40,239 bases of DNA, taken from NCBI GenBank assembly GCA_913053235.1, contig CAJXFT010000011.1:1-40239 (forward strand), in the 5' to 3' direction. The stretch comes from an uncultured Alphaproteobacteria bacterium (GTDB lineage: Bacteria; Pseudomonadota; Alphaproteobacteria; UBA828). Below the pieces are notes generated by a model that had not been told where the DNA came from, did not search any database, and saw nothing but the letters and a program-made list of their open reading frames with translations. This document shows positions 30,229 to 38,907 of the stretch, piece after piece. Positions within the stretch are counted from its first letter, which is position 1. Every line of letters begins with the position of its first letter. Both the position numbers and the translations under genes were made by a program.

Positions 30229-30320
30229 CCGTGGCGAGAGAGGCAGGTAAAATAACATCGAATCGGGCTGGCGTTCCGATTCTTTCCGGCGCCGGAACAA
30301 ATAGTTGGAATAAGTGTTGC

Positions 30321-30361
30321 AAAAAAATAATAGACGCCGGCCATCAATCCGGCCGGCGTCT
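30321..30361 (-). terminator. Strong intrinsic terminator of hup
   Basis: On the minus strand, 22 nt after the hup stop, AGACGCCGGCC (30361-30351) pairs perfectly with GGCCGGCGTCT (30342-30332) around an 8-nt loop. The T-rich tract TATTATTTTTTT follows. This is the clearest intrinsic terminator in the window and insulates hup from the tRNA/nuo region. Confidence 0.92.
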
Positions 30362-30383
30362 CAAGAGTTATCCACCCAGGCGC

Positions 30384-30656
30384 TTAGTTGACCGCTTCTT
30401 TCAGGGCCTTGCCCGCCTTGAACTTCGGCTGATTTGAAGCGGGAATATCGATCGCCGCGCCGGTGCGTGGATTGCGTCCCGTCGTCGCTTTTCTTCGGAC
30501 GACACTAAAGGTCCCAAATCCCACCAGGCGCACTTCTTCCCCGCCCCTCAATGAATTGGTGATTGAGTCGAAAACTCCATCCACCGCGCGCGCGGCTTCG
30601 GCGCTCGACATATCCGTACCGTCAGCGACGGATTTGACCAGATCATTCTTATTCAC
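30384..30656 (-). CDS. hup: DNA-binding protein HU
   Basis: HU is a small dimeric nucleoid protein that bends DNA. The 90-residue product begins MNKNDLVKSVADGTDMSSAE, has the dimerisation helices, then EEVRLVGFGTFSVVRRKATT and the conserved DNA-contacting arm with GRNPRTGAAIDIPASNQPKF, whose proline (RTGAAIDIPAS) inserts into the minor groove. FKAGKALKEAVN ends the protein, as usual. It lies between lon and tRNA-Val, its standard alphaproteobacterial place. It has its own candidate promoter and a strong terminator, so it is likely monocistronic and highly expressed. Confidence 0.97.
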   Translation of the reverse strand: MNKNDLVKSVADGTDMSSAEAARAVDGVFDSITNSLRGGEEVRLVGFGTFSVVRRKATTGRNPRTGAAIDIPASNQPKFKAGKALKEAVN

Positions 30657-30731
30657 TCGCAGCCCCCATGATTAATCGTGAATAAATAGTACAACGCTTT
30701 GCTCTCTCGAATGCTCGTGCATCACCAGCGA

Positions 30732-30760
30732 ATGTAAAGCGTAATTTTCGCAAACGTCAA
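30732..30760 (-). promoter_or_regulatory. Candidate hup promoter
   Basis: Minus-strand TTGACG (30760-30755), a 17-nt spacer, then TTACAT (30737-30732). The -35 is strong and the -10 weak. It would give a leader of about 70 nt before the hup ATG at 30656. Confidence 0.45.
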
Positions 30761-30895
30761 CGTCCAAACCGCCACAAAGCCAAAGAATCCGGGCTTTACA
30801 GGGGGATGGCAGGAGGCAAGAGGAGGTGCTGAAGCCTATTCGGCAGTGGAGAATGGGCGCTTTGTCGAGTCGCCGCCGCGACTCGCGCTAAACGA

Positions 30896-33310
30896 TTAAT
30901 GGGCGATCAGCCCGTCGACATCGCCGTCATCGCCCGACGAACTGGAAACCGATTCTTTCTCTTCTTCGTCTTCGTCCCACTCAATCGGTACCACCGGCCT
31001 GATAAGCGCGTGCTTGATAACGTCGTCCACGGTTTCAACCGGGATGATGGTCAGGTTCTTCTTCACATTGTCGGGAATTTCCGCCAGATCTTTCTCGTTC
31101 TCGCGCGGTATGAGCACGGTTTTCAAACCGCCGCGCAAGGCAGCGAGCAATTTTTCCTTGAGCCCACCGATCGGCAACACACGACCGCGCAGTGTGATTT
31201 CACCGGTCATCGCCATGCTCTTGCTGATCTCAATGCCGGTCAGCACCGAAATGATGGAAGTCGCCATGGCAACGCCGGCCGAGGGACCGTCCTTCGGAGT
31301 CGCGCCTTCGGGAACGTGGACATGTATATCGCGTTTGCTGAACACGGTCGGCTTGATGCCGTACTCGACGGCGCGCGACTTGACATAGCTTTCCGCCGCC
31401 TGCACCGATTCGCGCATGACGTCGCCGAGTTTGCCGGTGGCGATCACCTTGCCTTTGCCGGGCAGCAGAACCGCCTCGATGCTCAACAATTCGCCACCCA
31501 CTTCGGTCCAGGCCAGGCCCGTCGTCACGCCGATTAGGTCTTCCAGTTCGGCTTCGCCGTAGCGGTATTTTTTGACGCCGGCAAATTTCTCCAGATTGCG
31601 CTTGGTCACACGTATCCGCTCGGCTCCCCTGGATACGATTTCACGCGTCGCCTTGCGCGTCAGCCGGGCAATTTCGCGTTCCAGATTTCGCACCCCCGCT
31701 TCCCGGGTGAAGTAGCGAATCAGATCGAGCAGCGCCTCGTTCGAGATCGACCATTCGTCCTTCTTGAGGCTGTGCTCGCTCATCTGCTTGGGAATCAAAT
31801 GGCGCCGGGCTATCTGCACCTTTTCGTCTTCGGTATAACCCGGAATGCGGATGATCTCCATGCGGTCGAGCAATGCCGGTGCCATGCGCAGCGTATTGGC
31901 CGTGGTGATAAACATCACGTCGGACAAATCGTAGTCGATCTCGAGATAATGGTCGTTGAAGGTCAAATTCTGCTCGGGGTCGAGGACCTCAAGAAGCGCC
32001 GAGGAGGGGTCGCCGCGGAAATCGGCGCCCATCTTGTCGACCTCATCCAACAGAAACAGAGGATTCGACGATTTCGCCTTTTTCATCGACTGAACGATCT
32101 TACCCGGCATCGAGCCGATATAGGTCCGGCGGTGGCCGCGGATTTCAGCTTCGTCGCGCACGCCGCCAAGCGAAAAGCGTACGAAATTCCGTCCCGTGGC
32201 GCGCGCCACGGACTTGCCCAACGAGGTCTTGCCGACACCCGGCGGGCCGACCAGGCAGAGGATCGGGCCTTTCAGTTTTCTCGTGCGCTGTTGCACCGCG
32301 AGATATTCAAGAATGCGCTCCTTGACCAGCTTCAAGGCATAATGATCCTCATTGAGGATCTTCTCGGCGTGATTGACGTCCTTATTGATTCGCGTGCGCT
32401 TCTTCCAGGGAATGTTGAGCAGCCAATCCAGATAGTTGCGCACCACCGTGGCTTCCGCCGACATCGGCGACATGGTGCGCAGTTTCTTGATTTCAGCGTC
32501 GGCCTTTTCGCGCGCTTCCTTCGACAGCTTGGTGTTCTTTATGCGCTCTTCGTATTCGGCCGCCTCGTCGCGGCCATCCTCGCCTTCGCCAAGTTCCTTC
32601 TGGATCGCCTTCATCTGTTCGTTGAGATAATATTCGCGCTGGGTTTTCTCCATCTGGCGCTTGACCCGGGAGCGAATCTTTTTCTCGACCTGCAGGACGC
32701 CGATCTCACCTTCCATCAGGCCGCACACCCGTTCCATGCGCTCCGTCAGCGAGACGACTTCGAGTAGCTCCTGCTTTTCCTCAAGCTTGATCGAGAGGTG
32801 CGAAGCGATGGTGTCGGCGAGTTTCTCCGGATCGTCGATCTGATTGACCGAGACCAGAACTTCCGGCGGAACCTTCTTGTTCAATTTCACATATTGCTCG
32901 AACTGCGCCAGCACGGAGCGCGACATGGCCTCGACTTCCTGAGGGTCGCCTTCATCGCCGGCGATCGGCTCGGCGCTGGCCTGAAAGAAATCCTCATTGT
33001 CGAAGAATTCGATGACGCGCGCCCGGGCGCCGCCCTCGACCAGCACTTTTACCGTGCCGTCCGGCAGTTTGAGCAGTTGAAGAACCGTGCCGATGGTTCC
33101 GACGCCGTGAATGTCATCGGTGGTCGGATCGTCCTGCGAGGCATTCTTTTGCGCGACGAGAAGGATTTGCTTGTCGTCCTTCATGACGTCTTCGAGCGCG
33201 CGCACGGATTTCTCGCGGCCGACGAATAGCGGTACGATCATGTGCGGGAACACAACGATGTCGCGCAACGGCAAAACCGGGTAGCTCGGATGTTCAGTCA
33301 CTTCGTCCAT
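30896..33310 (-). CDS. lon: ATP-dependent protease Lon
   Basis: Lon is a homo-hexameric AAA+ serine protease that degrades damaged and regulatory proteins in the cytoplasm. The 804-residue product has the N-terminal substrate-binding domain ([20 protein letters not shown]), a coiled-coil stretch (about 210-280), Walker A GPPGVGKT (355-362) followed by [20 protein letters not shown], then Walker B with [10 protein letters not shown]. The protease domain has the catalytic serine in [12 protein letters not shown] and the lysine in [14 protein letters not shown]. The acidic tail ([18 protein letters not shown]-like) is typical. It lies downstream of clpX with a 121-bp gap holding a heat-shock-like promoter. 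Confidence 0.98.
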   Translation of the reverse strand: MDEVTEHPSYPVLPLRDIVVFPHMIVPLFVGREKSVRALEDVMKDDKQILLVAQKNASQDDPTTDDIHGVGTIGTVLQLLKLPDGTVKVLVEGGARARVIEFFDNEDFFQASAEPIAGDEGDPQEVEAMSRSVLAQFEQYVKLNKKVPPEVLVSVNQIDDPEKLADTIASHLSIKLEEKQELLEVVSLTERMERVCGLMEGEIGVLQVEKKIRSRVKRQMEKTQREYYLNEQMKAIQKELGEGEDGRDEAAEYEERIKNTKLSKEAREKADAEIKKLRTMSPMSAEATVVRNYLDWLLNIPWKKRTRINKDVNHAEKILNEDHYALKLVKERILEYLAVQQRTRKLKGPILCLVGPPGVGKTSLGKSVARATGRNFVRFSLGGVRDEAEIRGHRRTYIGSMPGKIVQSMKKAKSSNPLFLLDEVDKMGADFRGDPSSALLEVLDPEQNLTFNDHYLEIDYDLSDVMFITTANTLRMAPALLDRMEIIRIPGYTEDEKVQIARRHLIPKQMSEHSLKKDEWSISNEALLDLIRYFTREAGVRNLEREIARLTRKATREIVSRGAERIRVTKRNLEKFAGVKKYRYGEAELEDLIGVTTGLAWTEVGGELLSIEAVLLPGKGKVIATGKLGDVMRESVQAAESYVKSRAVEYGIKPTVFSKRDIHVHVPEGATPKDGPSAGVAMATSIISVLTGIEISKSMAMTGEITLRGRVLPIGGLKEKLLAALRGGLKTVLIPRENEKDLAEIPDNVKKNLTIIPVETVDDVIKHALIRPVVPIEWDEDEEEKESVSSSSGDDGDVDGLIAH

Positions 33311-33373
33311 CTGATCTCTTCACTTCTCGCTCAGGTTTCGCACCGCCAAAGCAAAGCGCAATGCGTCGTTCAT

Positions 33374-33402
33374 AGGTGGGAGCCCTTCCCGGCGCGGTCA
33401 AG
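33374..33402 (-). promoter_or_regulatory. Possible heat-shock (sigma-32-type) promoter of lon
   Basis: Minus-strand CTTGAC (33402-33397), a 15-nt spacer, then TCCCACCT (33381-33374), resembling the CTTGAA / CCCCATNT sigma-32 pattern. Transcription would start near 33366, about 55 nt before the lon ATG. The match is partial, but lon is a classic sigma-32 target. Confidence 0.4.
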
Positions 33403-33431
33403 TCCCCGACATATTGCCGGCCGCCGCGCCC

Positions 33432-34700
33432 CTATGAGGCGGAGGAGCTGGCGTCTTCCGTCCGTTCGGCATAGATCAACAACGGTGACGCCCCACCCTC
33501 GACCACTTCACGGTTGATGACCACCTCTTCAACAGTGTCGTAGCCGGGCAGATCGAACATCGAATCCAGCAATATGGCTTCCAGGATGGAACGAAGGCCG
33601 CGCGCGCCGGTCTTGCGGGCGATGGCCTTTTTTGCGATCGCGCTCAACGCGTCTTCGGCAAAAGACAATTCCACCTCTTCCATGTCGAACAGCTTTTGAT
33701 ACTGCTTGACCAGGGCATTCTTGGGCGCGGTCAAAATCTCGACAAGGGCCGGTTCATCCAGATCCTCGAGGGTGGCGATAACCGGCAGACGGCCGACAAA
33801 CTCCGGAATCAATCCGAATTTGAGCAGGTCTTCCGGTTCGATTTCGCATAAGATTTCGCCGGTCTTGCGCTCATCGGGCGCCCGCACATCGGCGCCGAAG
33901 CCGATCGACGTGCCGCGGCCGCGCTCGGCAATAATTTTTTCCAGCCCGGCGAACGCACCGCCGCATATGAACAGGATATTCGTCGTATCGACCTGCAGAA
34001 ACTCCTGCTGAGGATGTTTGCGGCCGCCTTGCGGAGGCACCGAAGCGACCGTGCCTTCCATAATTTTCAACAGCGCCTGCTGCACACCCTCGCCGGAGAC
34101 GTCACGCGTGATCGAAGGGTTGTCCGATTTGCGCGCGATTTTATCGACCTCGTCGAGATAGACGATGCCGCGTTGCGCGCGCTCCACATTGTAATCGGCG
34201 GACTGCAAAAGCTTGAGGATGATGTTCTCGACATCCTCGCCGACATAGCCCGCCTCGGTAAGCGTGGTGGCGTCGGCCATGGTGAAGGGAACGTCGAGGA
34301 TTCGCGCCAGCGTCTGGGCGAGCAGCGTCTTGCCGCAGCCGGTCGGGCCGATCAGCAGAATATTCGATTTTGCCAGCTCGACCTCGTTGCTGGTGCCGCC
34401 ATGGGCGAGCCGCTTGTAGTGATTGTGCACGGCCACCGAGAGCACCCGCTTGGCATGATCCTGCCCGATGACATAATCCTGCAACACGTCGCAAATTTCA
34501 GCCGGCGCCGGCACGCCGTCGCGGCTTTTAACGCGCGAACTCTTGTGCTCTTCACGGATAATATCCATGCACAGTTCGACGCACTCGTCACAGATAAACA
34601 CCGTCGGGCCGGCAATGAGCTTGCGCACTTCATGCTGGCTCTTGCCGCAAAAGGAGCAGTAAAGCGTATTTTTCGAATCGTTGCCGCTGGACTTGTTCAT
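33432..34700 (-). CDS. clpX: ATP-dependent Clp protease ATP-binding subunit ClpX
   Basis: ClpX is the AAA+ unfoldase that feeds substrates to ClpP. I chose the ATG at 34700 ([20 protein letters not shown]), with CTGGAGTGGGC upstream, for 422 residues; a TTG at 34727 is less likely. The zinc-binding domain has C15, C18, C37 and C40. Walker A is GPTGCGKT (118-125), and [14 protein letters not shown] is Walker B. The [11 protein letters not shown] segment contains the IGF loop that docks on ClpP, and [17 protein letters not shown] is the sensor region. It lies 214 bp downstream of clpP and upstream of lon. Confidence 0.98.
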   Translation of the reverse strand: MNKSSGNDSKNTLYCSFCGKSQHEVRKLIAGPTVFICDECVELCMDIIREEHKSSRVKSRDGVPAPAEICDVLQDYVIGQDHAKRVLSVAVHNHYKRLAHGGTSNEVELAKSNILLIGPTGCGKTLLAQTLARILDVPFTMADATTLTEAGYVGEDVENIILKLLQSADYNVERAQRGIVYLDEVDKIARKSDNPSITRDVSGEGVQQALLKIMEGTVASVPPQGGRKHPQQEFLQVDTTNILFICGGAFAGLEKIIAERGRGTSIGFGADVRAPDERKTGEILCEIEPEDLLKFGLIPEFVGRLPVIATLEDLDEPALVEILTAPKNALVKQYQKLFDMEEVELSFAEDALSAIAKKAIARKTGARGLRSILEAILLDSMFDLPGYDTVEEVVINREVVEGGASPLLIYAERTEDASSSAS

Positions 34701-34914
34701 GCCCACTCCAGTCACTTTCCGCCCCAACGGGCGCCGCTATTCGCCTCACCCACCGCCGTCAGCCGCACCAGCGTCATCCTGCGATGGCCAATGAATCAAA
34801 CCGTATCGAGAGTTGCACTCGGTGATGCTATTTGTCTAGCCTATTCTGTCGCGGCCCATATCTCCTCAAAGGTTGACGCCAGACTAACGCCTCGCCGATA
34901 AAAAACGGTTAAAG

Positions 34915-35562
34915 CTACCTCTCCGGCGTCGAATCTTCTGCGTCATCGCTCACAACGCGGTGAATCACAACATCGTCGACAAGGCCGAATTCCTTCGCAT
35001 CCTCGGGCGTCATGAACTTGTCTCTTTCCAGGTTTTCTTCAATAATATCAATAGCTTGTTTTGTGTGCTTAACGTAAATTTCGTTCAGCCTTTGGCGCAG
35101 CGCAAGGATCTCCTTGGCGTGGATTTCGATATCCGTCGCCTGGCCCTGAAACCCGCCGGAAGGCTGGTGCAGCATGATGCGCGAATTCGGCAGCGCAAAG
35201 CGTTGCCCCTTGGCGCCGGCCGCCAACAGCAACGAGCCCATCGAAGCGGCCTGGCCGATGCACAGTGTAGCCACCGCCGGGCGGATATATTGGATGGTGT
35301 CGTATATCGCCAATCCCGAAGTGACCAGGCCACCCGGCGAATTAATGTAAATCGAAATATCCTTGTTGGGGTTTTCCGATTCGAGAAAGAGAAGCTGCGC
35401 CGTTATCAGGCTCGACACCTCGTCCTGAATGGCGCCGGTCAGGAAAATAATGCGCTCCTTCAGAAGGCGCGAAAAAATATCGTATGAGCGTTCGCCGCGG
35501 TTGGTCTGCTCGACGACCATGGGAACGAGCGTATTTGCGTAAGTGTCAATGATATCGGCCAT
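34915..35562 (-). CDS. clpP: ATP-dependent Clp protease proteolytic subunit
   Basis: ClpP forms the two-ring serine protease chamber that works with ClpX or ClpA. The 215-residue product begins [20 protein letters not shown] and carries the catalytic triad: S107 ([12 protein letters not shown]), H132 ([12 protein letters not shown]) and D181 ([18 protein letters not shown]). [20 protein letters not shown] is the oxyanion and head region. The ATG at 35562 has AAGGAG upstream (spacing about 11). It lies 29 bp after tig, so tig and clpP are probably co-transcribed; clpX follows after a longer gap. Confidence 0.98.
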   Translation of the reverse strand: MADIIDTYANTLVPMVVEQTNRGERSYDIFSRLLKERIIFLTGAIQDEVSSLITAQLLFLESENPNKDISIYINSPGGLVTSGLAIYDTIQYIRPAVATLCIGQAASMGSLLLAAGAKGQRFALPNSRIMLHQPSGGFQGQATDIEIHAKEILALRQRLNEIYVKHTKQAIDIIEENLERDKFMTPEDAKEFGLVDDVVIHRVVSDDAEDSTPER

Positions 35563-35591
35563 CGCCGCTTTTTCTCCTTCAGAGCATTTGG

Positions 35592-37166
35592 CTATTCGTC
35601 TTTTGCCGCCTTGGTTGGCGATTTCGCGGATTTCGCGGATTTCTTTTCGGCGCCCTTGTCACTCGCGGCCTTGCTTTTCGCGGCGCTCTTTTTCTTGGCG
35701 TCTTTCGTCTTTTTCGCGGCCGGCTTTTTTGCCGGCTTTTTTGCCGCTTTTTTCTTCGCCGCCGGCACCGCGGTTTCCGCGTCCGAAGCCTCGGCCTCTT
35801 TCGCTTGCGCCGCGCTCTTGGTCGCGTCGGCGTCGGCCTTCACTTCTTCGTCGGGGTCGCGGAACAGTTCCTCGACGTCGACGACGCTATCCTTGATGTC
35901 CGCCAATTCAGTCAGGAAGGCGACCACTTTGTCCTCGAAAACAGGTGCGCGGAAGCGCTCCAGAGCGTTCGAATTGGAGCGATAGAATTCGAGCACCTGT
36001 TGCGGATTCGAAAATCCGCGCGCCGATTCCAGCGCCGCATTGAGAAGATCGTCGCGCTCGATCGAGATTTCATTCTCGCGGCCGATTTCCGAAAGCAGCA
36101 ATCCCAGGCGGACGCGGCGCTCGGCAATTCGGCGGTACTCCGCGCTCGCCTCCTCCTCGCTTTGCTCCATCGCCTCCTCGAACGTCGACTTGGCCTGCTC
36201 GAGATCGCGCTTGACCTGGGTCCATATGGTTTCGAACTCCTGATCTATCATGCCGAGGGGAACTTCGAACTCATAGCGGTCCGCCAGATCGTCGAGAAGC
36301 GAGCGCTTCAGGCGCGCCTTGGAGGCTTCGTCAAATTGCCGCTTGAGGCCGTCGCGCACCATGTCCTTCAAGGCGGCGAGGTCGTCCAAGCCCTGGCGCT
36401 TCGCCATTTCGTCATCGATCACCGTTTCCGTGCGTTGGCGCAGCTCCTTGACATCGACTTCAAACAGCGCCGGTTTTCCAGCCGCGCTCTCTTCCGGATA
36501 ATCGGCCGGGAATTCGATGTTGATCTGGCGGTGTTCGCCCACCTTGGCGCCGATCAGCTGGTCCTCGAAGCCGGGAATAAATGTAGCGCTGCCGATTTCG
36601 ATTTCGAAATCATCCGCCGATGTGCCTTCCAATTCGGCGCCCTCGATGGTGCCCTTGAAATCGATCACCAGGGCGTCGCCGGATTCGGCGCCGCGATCCT
36701 CTTCGACCGCCTTGAACTGCTTGTCGTTTTCGGCGATGCGCTTGAGGCCCTCATCGACCTTTTCGTCATCGACTTCGGAAATCATGCGGGTAAGCGAGAT
36801 TTCCGACAGATTGCCGATTTCGATGTCGGGCAAAATCTCGATATCCATCTTATATTCGAGATCCTCGCCGTCGCTGTAATCGGTTATCTCGATTTTGGGC
36901 TGCAGGGCGGGGCGCAGCTCGCGCTCATCGATCGCCTTCTGCGAGCTCGACTGGATGGTGCGTTCCAGGACCTCTCCGAGGACGGCGGGCCGATATTGCC
37001 GGCGCACGATGGAGAGCGGCACCTTGCCCGGGCGAAACCCCTTCATCTTTACCGTCTTGCTGAGTTCCAACAGACGGGTCTCGATCTCCGCTTCCACGTC
37101 GGACGACGGCACGACTATTGTAAATTCTCGCTTCAGCCCCTCTGACAGGGTTTCGTTGACCTGCAT
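35592..37166 (-). CDS. tig: Trigger factor with histone-H1-like Lys/Ala C-terminal tail
   Basis: Trigger factor is the ribosome-bound chaperone and peptidyl-prolyl isomerase that meets nascent chains at the exit tunnel. The 524-residue product begins [20 protein letters not shown]. The ribosome-docking signature GFRPGKVPL lies at 43-51, the FKBP-type PPIase domain is around 150-245 ([14 protein letters not shown]), and the helical chaperone arms follow to about 440. Residues 469-524 form an extra tail almost purely of Lys, Ala, Pro and Ser ([15 protein letters not shown] type). The Escherichia coli protein has 432 residues. The tail codons include two in-frame A_AAA_AAG heptamers. It lies between tRNA-Leu and clpP, its usual neighbours. 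Confidence 0.97.
   Translation of the reverse strand: MQVNETLSEGLKREFTIVVPSSDVEAEIETRLLELSKTVKMKGFRPGKVPLSIVRRQYRPAVLGEVLERTIQSSSQKAIDERELRPALQPKIEITDYSDGEDLEYKMDIEILPDIEIGNLSEISLTRMISEVDDEKVDEGLKRIAENDKQFKAVEEDRGAESGDALVIDFKGTIEGAELEGTSADDFEIEIGSATFIPGFEDQLIGAKVGEHRQINIEFPADYPEESAAGKPALFEVDVKELRQRTETVIDDEMAKRQGLDDLAALKDMVRDGLKRQFDEASKARLKRSLLDDLADRYEFEVPLGMIDQEFETIWTQVKRDLEQAKSTFEEAMEQSEEEASAEYRRIAERRVRLGLLLSEIGRENEISIERDDLLNAALESARGFSNPQQVLEFYRSNSNALERFRAPVFEDKVVAFLTELADIKDSVVDVEELFRDPDEEVKADADATKSAAQAKEAEASDAETAVPAAKKKAAKKPAKKPAAKKTKDAKKKSAAKSKAASDKGAEKKSAKSAKSPTKAAKDE
35719..35742 (-). other. Two A_AAA_AAG slippery heptamers and a hairpin in tig
   Basis: On the coding strand GCA AAA AAG occurs twice in frame, with heptamers at 35742-35736 and 35730-35724. 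Between and after them GCCGGC-AAAAAA-GCCGGC (35736-35719) can form a 6-bp hairpin. A -1 slip at the first site would replace the rest of the tail by 25 residues and stop at a TGA at 35661-35659. Use of the site is untested. Confidence 0.4.
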
Positions 37167-37243
37167 GACTCACCGTTCTTCGCTTCTCGAACTACGCTAA
37201 CCGTCACAAATCGATAAATGGCCCATTCGCGCCGGCCTGGAAG

Positions 37244-37328
37244 TGGTGCGGGCGAAGGGACTCGAACCCCCACGGCTTTCACCACGTGGTCCTAAACCAC
37301 GCGCGTCTACCAATTCCGCCACGCCCGC
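37244..37328 (-). tRNA. tRNA-Leu (UAG)
   Basis: Minus-strand cloverleaf of 85 nt with encoded CCA. The acceptor GCGGGCG pairs with CGCCCGC, the anticodon loop TTTAGGA between GCGTGG and CCACGT reads TAG, a long variable arm is present as expected for a class II tRNA, and the T loop is TTCGAGT. The discriminator is A. It lies 77 bp upstream of tig, a conserved alphaproteobacterial position. Confidence 0.97.
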
Positions 37329-37405
37329 GCGTGCTCACCTCATGGCGTTGGATCACACTTCCTCGGCCGGCGCCGCCCAACCGGATGCCCCGGCGGGAGC
37401 CATAT

Positions 37406-37434
37406 AGCATAAGAAGCACCCATGAAGGCAACAA
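37406..37434 (-). promoter_or_regulatory. Candidate promoter of tRNA-Leu (and possibly tig-clpP)
   Basis: Minus-strand TTGTTG (37434-37429), a 17-nt spacer, then TATGCT (37411-37406). The predicted start is about 70 nt before the mature tRNA 5' end. It lies in the 127-bp gap after the malonyl-CoA decarboxylase gene. Confidence 0.4.
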
Positions 37435-37455
37435 CAAGTGAATGCGGCGGTCGCC

Positions 37456-38907
37456 TTATCTCTTGCGGCGCGGCAGCAGGGATTTCACCGCGTTCGACGC
37501 GACGATGCGTTTCTCGCCCTTATAGGCCTCGTGATTGGCTTCGATATCGCCCGGTTTGTAACGATAATTGACCATCATTCCATAGGATTGCCGCATGCCC
37601 TGGGCGGAGCTGTCGGCGAGGAAATTGATCCGCTCGATGCGCGCGCCGTTGCTCAAGTGAAAATGCGCGACACGGTCGACGCGCTCATCGGGTCGATCGA
37701 ACGGGCTCAGCAGGTAACTCGCCGCCAGCCGGGTAAGCGGCTGACGCAGGACCTCCACGGCCTTGTCGTCGCGCTGCCAGCGTGAGGCCAAAACCGCCAA
37801 CAGGGCTTCACTGCCAGCGGGGCCGCCGGGGCCGCCGGCGCCGCCGCCGGCCAGGCCCTTCACGGCGCGGCTTTCAGCGGCCAGCAGCAGGGATTTGCCG
37901 TCCGCCTCGATGCGGCGTTCGAGCCAGTTCCTGAATCCCGGTATCGGCGAAAGCGTCGCCGCCGTCTTGATCGCCGGCAATTCCCGCGTCACATCGTCGA
38001 GCACGCGCTTGATCAAAAAGCCGCCGAAGGAAATACCGCTCAAGCCGCGCTGGGCGTTGGATATCGAGTAGAATATCGCGGTATCCGCCGTTTTTCCCGC
38101 TTCCTCGGATTTGCCTTTATCGAGCAATTTCTGAACATTGTCGGCCAGGCCTTCGACCAGCGCCACTTCGACAAAAATGAGCGGCTCTTCCGCCATATTG
38201 GGATGAAAGAAGGCATAAAACCGGCGATCGGTGGAATCCAGCCGGTGCTTCAGGTCTTGCCACGAGCGTATCGCGTGAACGGCCTCGTAGTCCGCCAATT
38301 TTTCCAGCAAGGCCGCCGGCGCGTTCCAGGTGATGCGCTGTAAATTCAACAATCCGACATCGAACCAGGACGACAGCAATTCCTTCAAATCCGCTTCCAG
38401 CGCCGCCAATTCCACGTCGTCGCCTTTGACCTCAAGCAGCTCGGCGCGCATATCGACGAGAAATTTGACGCCGTTGGGCAGCGCGCTGAATTGGCGCAGA
38501 AGGCTCATTCGTGGCGCCATAAGCGCCTTTTGCAAACGCCGGGTGGCGACAATCCGGGCGGCCCGGTCGCGCGCCGCAAGCATTGCCCGGGCGGCTTCGT
38601 CCAGGTCTTCATCGGCGGCGCCGAAGCGCGCCAAAAGTTCCATAAAGCGCTGCCTGCCGGTTGGATCGAGCGATAAATAGGTGCGCCCCAAATCGGCGGC
38701 GCGGGCACGCGCCGACACTTCTCCGCCGCGGCCTTCCAGGCAGGCCGCTATCTGGCGCTCGATGCGATCCGAATCCTCCGGCGGCAAATCGGGGCGCACG
38801 ACGCCGGTCAGCGCGACGCGGGCGGAATCCGTCACCTCGCGCCAGGCGTTGCGCAGATTTGCCAGGGTGCGGTCGACCAGGGCGCCGGAAGCGGGGGTCG
38901 TACTCAT
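37456..38907 (-). CDS. Malonyl-CoA decarboxylase
   Basis: The enzyme decarboxylates malonyl-CoA to acetyl-CoA, in malonate use or in control of malonyl-CoA level. I chose the ATG at 38907 (MSTTPASGALVDRTLANLRN), which overlaps the upstream nnrD stop by 4 bp (ATGA), for 483 residues. Family features are the N-terminal helical domain, then LLNLQRITWNAPAALLEKLA, RRFYAFFHPNMAEEPLIFVE, and IFYSISNAQRGLSGISFGGF with FLIKRVLDD. The catalytic histidine is H417 in AHFHLSNGARIERIN. An unusual Gly-rich insert (AGGGAGGPGGPAG, about 352-364) lies before the last third. No malonate transport or malonyl-CoA synthetase gene is in the window. No N- or C-terminal targeting signal is seen. Confidence 0.93.
   Translation of the reverse strand: MSTTPASGALVDRTLANLRNAWREVTDSARVALTGVVRPDLPPEDSDRIERQIAACLEGRGGEVSARARAADLGRTYLSLDPTGRQRFMELLARFGAADEDLDEAARAMLAARDRAARIVATRRLQKALMAPRMSLLRQFSALPNGVKFLVDMRAELLEVKGDDVELAALEADLKELLSSWFDVGLLNLQRITWNAPAALLEKLADYEAVHAIRSWQDLKHRLDSTDRRFYAFFHPNMAEEPLIFVEVALVEGLADNVQKLLDKGKSEEAGKTADTAIFYSISNAQRGLSGISFGGFLIKRVLDDVTRELPAIKTAATLSPIPGFRNWLERRIEADGKSLLLAAESRAVKGLAGGGAGGPGGPAGSEALLAVLASRWQRDDKAVEVLRQPLTRLAASYLLSPFDRPDERVDRVAHFHLSNGARIERINFLADSSAQGMRQSYGMMVNYRYKPGDIEANHEAYKGEKRIVASNAVKSLLPRRKR

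Noticed and set aside
30866-30885. Hairpin CGAGTCG/CGACTCG right after the lon stop
   Set aside because: It is a real inverted repeat but is followed by ACAAAGCG and not a T run; it may protect the mRNA 3' end or be chance.
35719-35736. GCCGGC-TTTTTT-GCCGGC as a terminator
   Set aside because: It lies inside the trigger factor coding region and the T run is in the loop, so it does not have terminator form.
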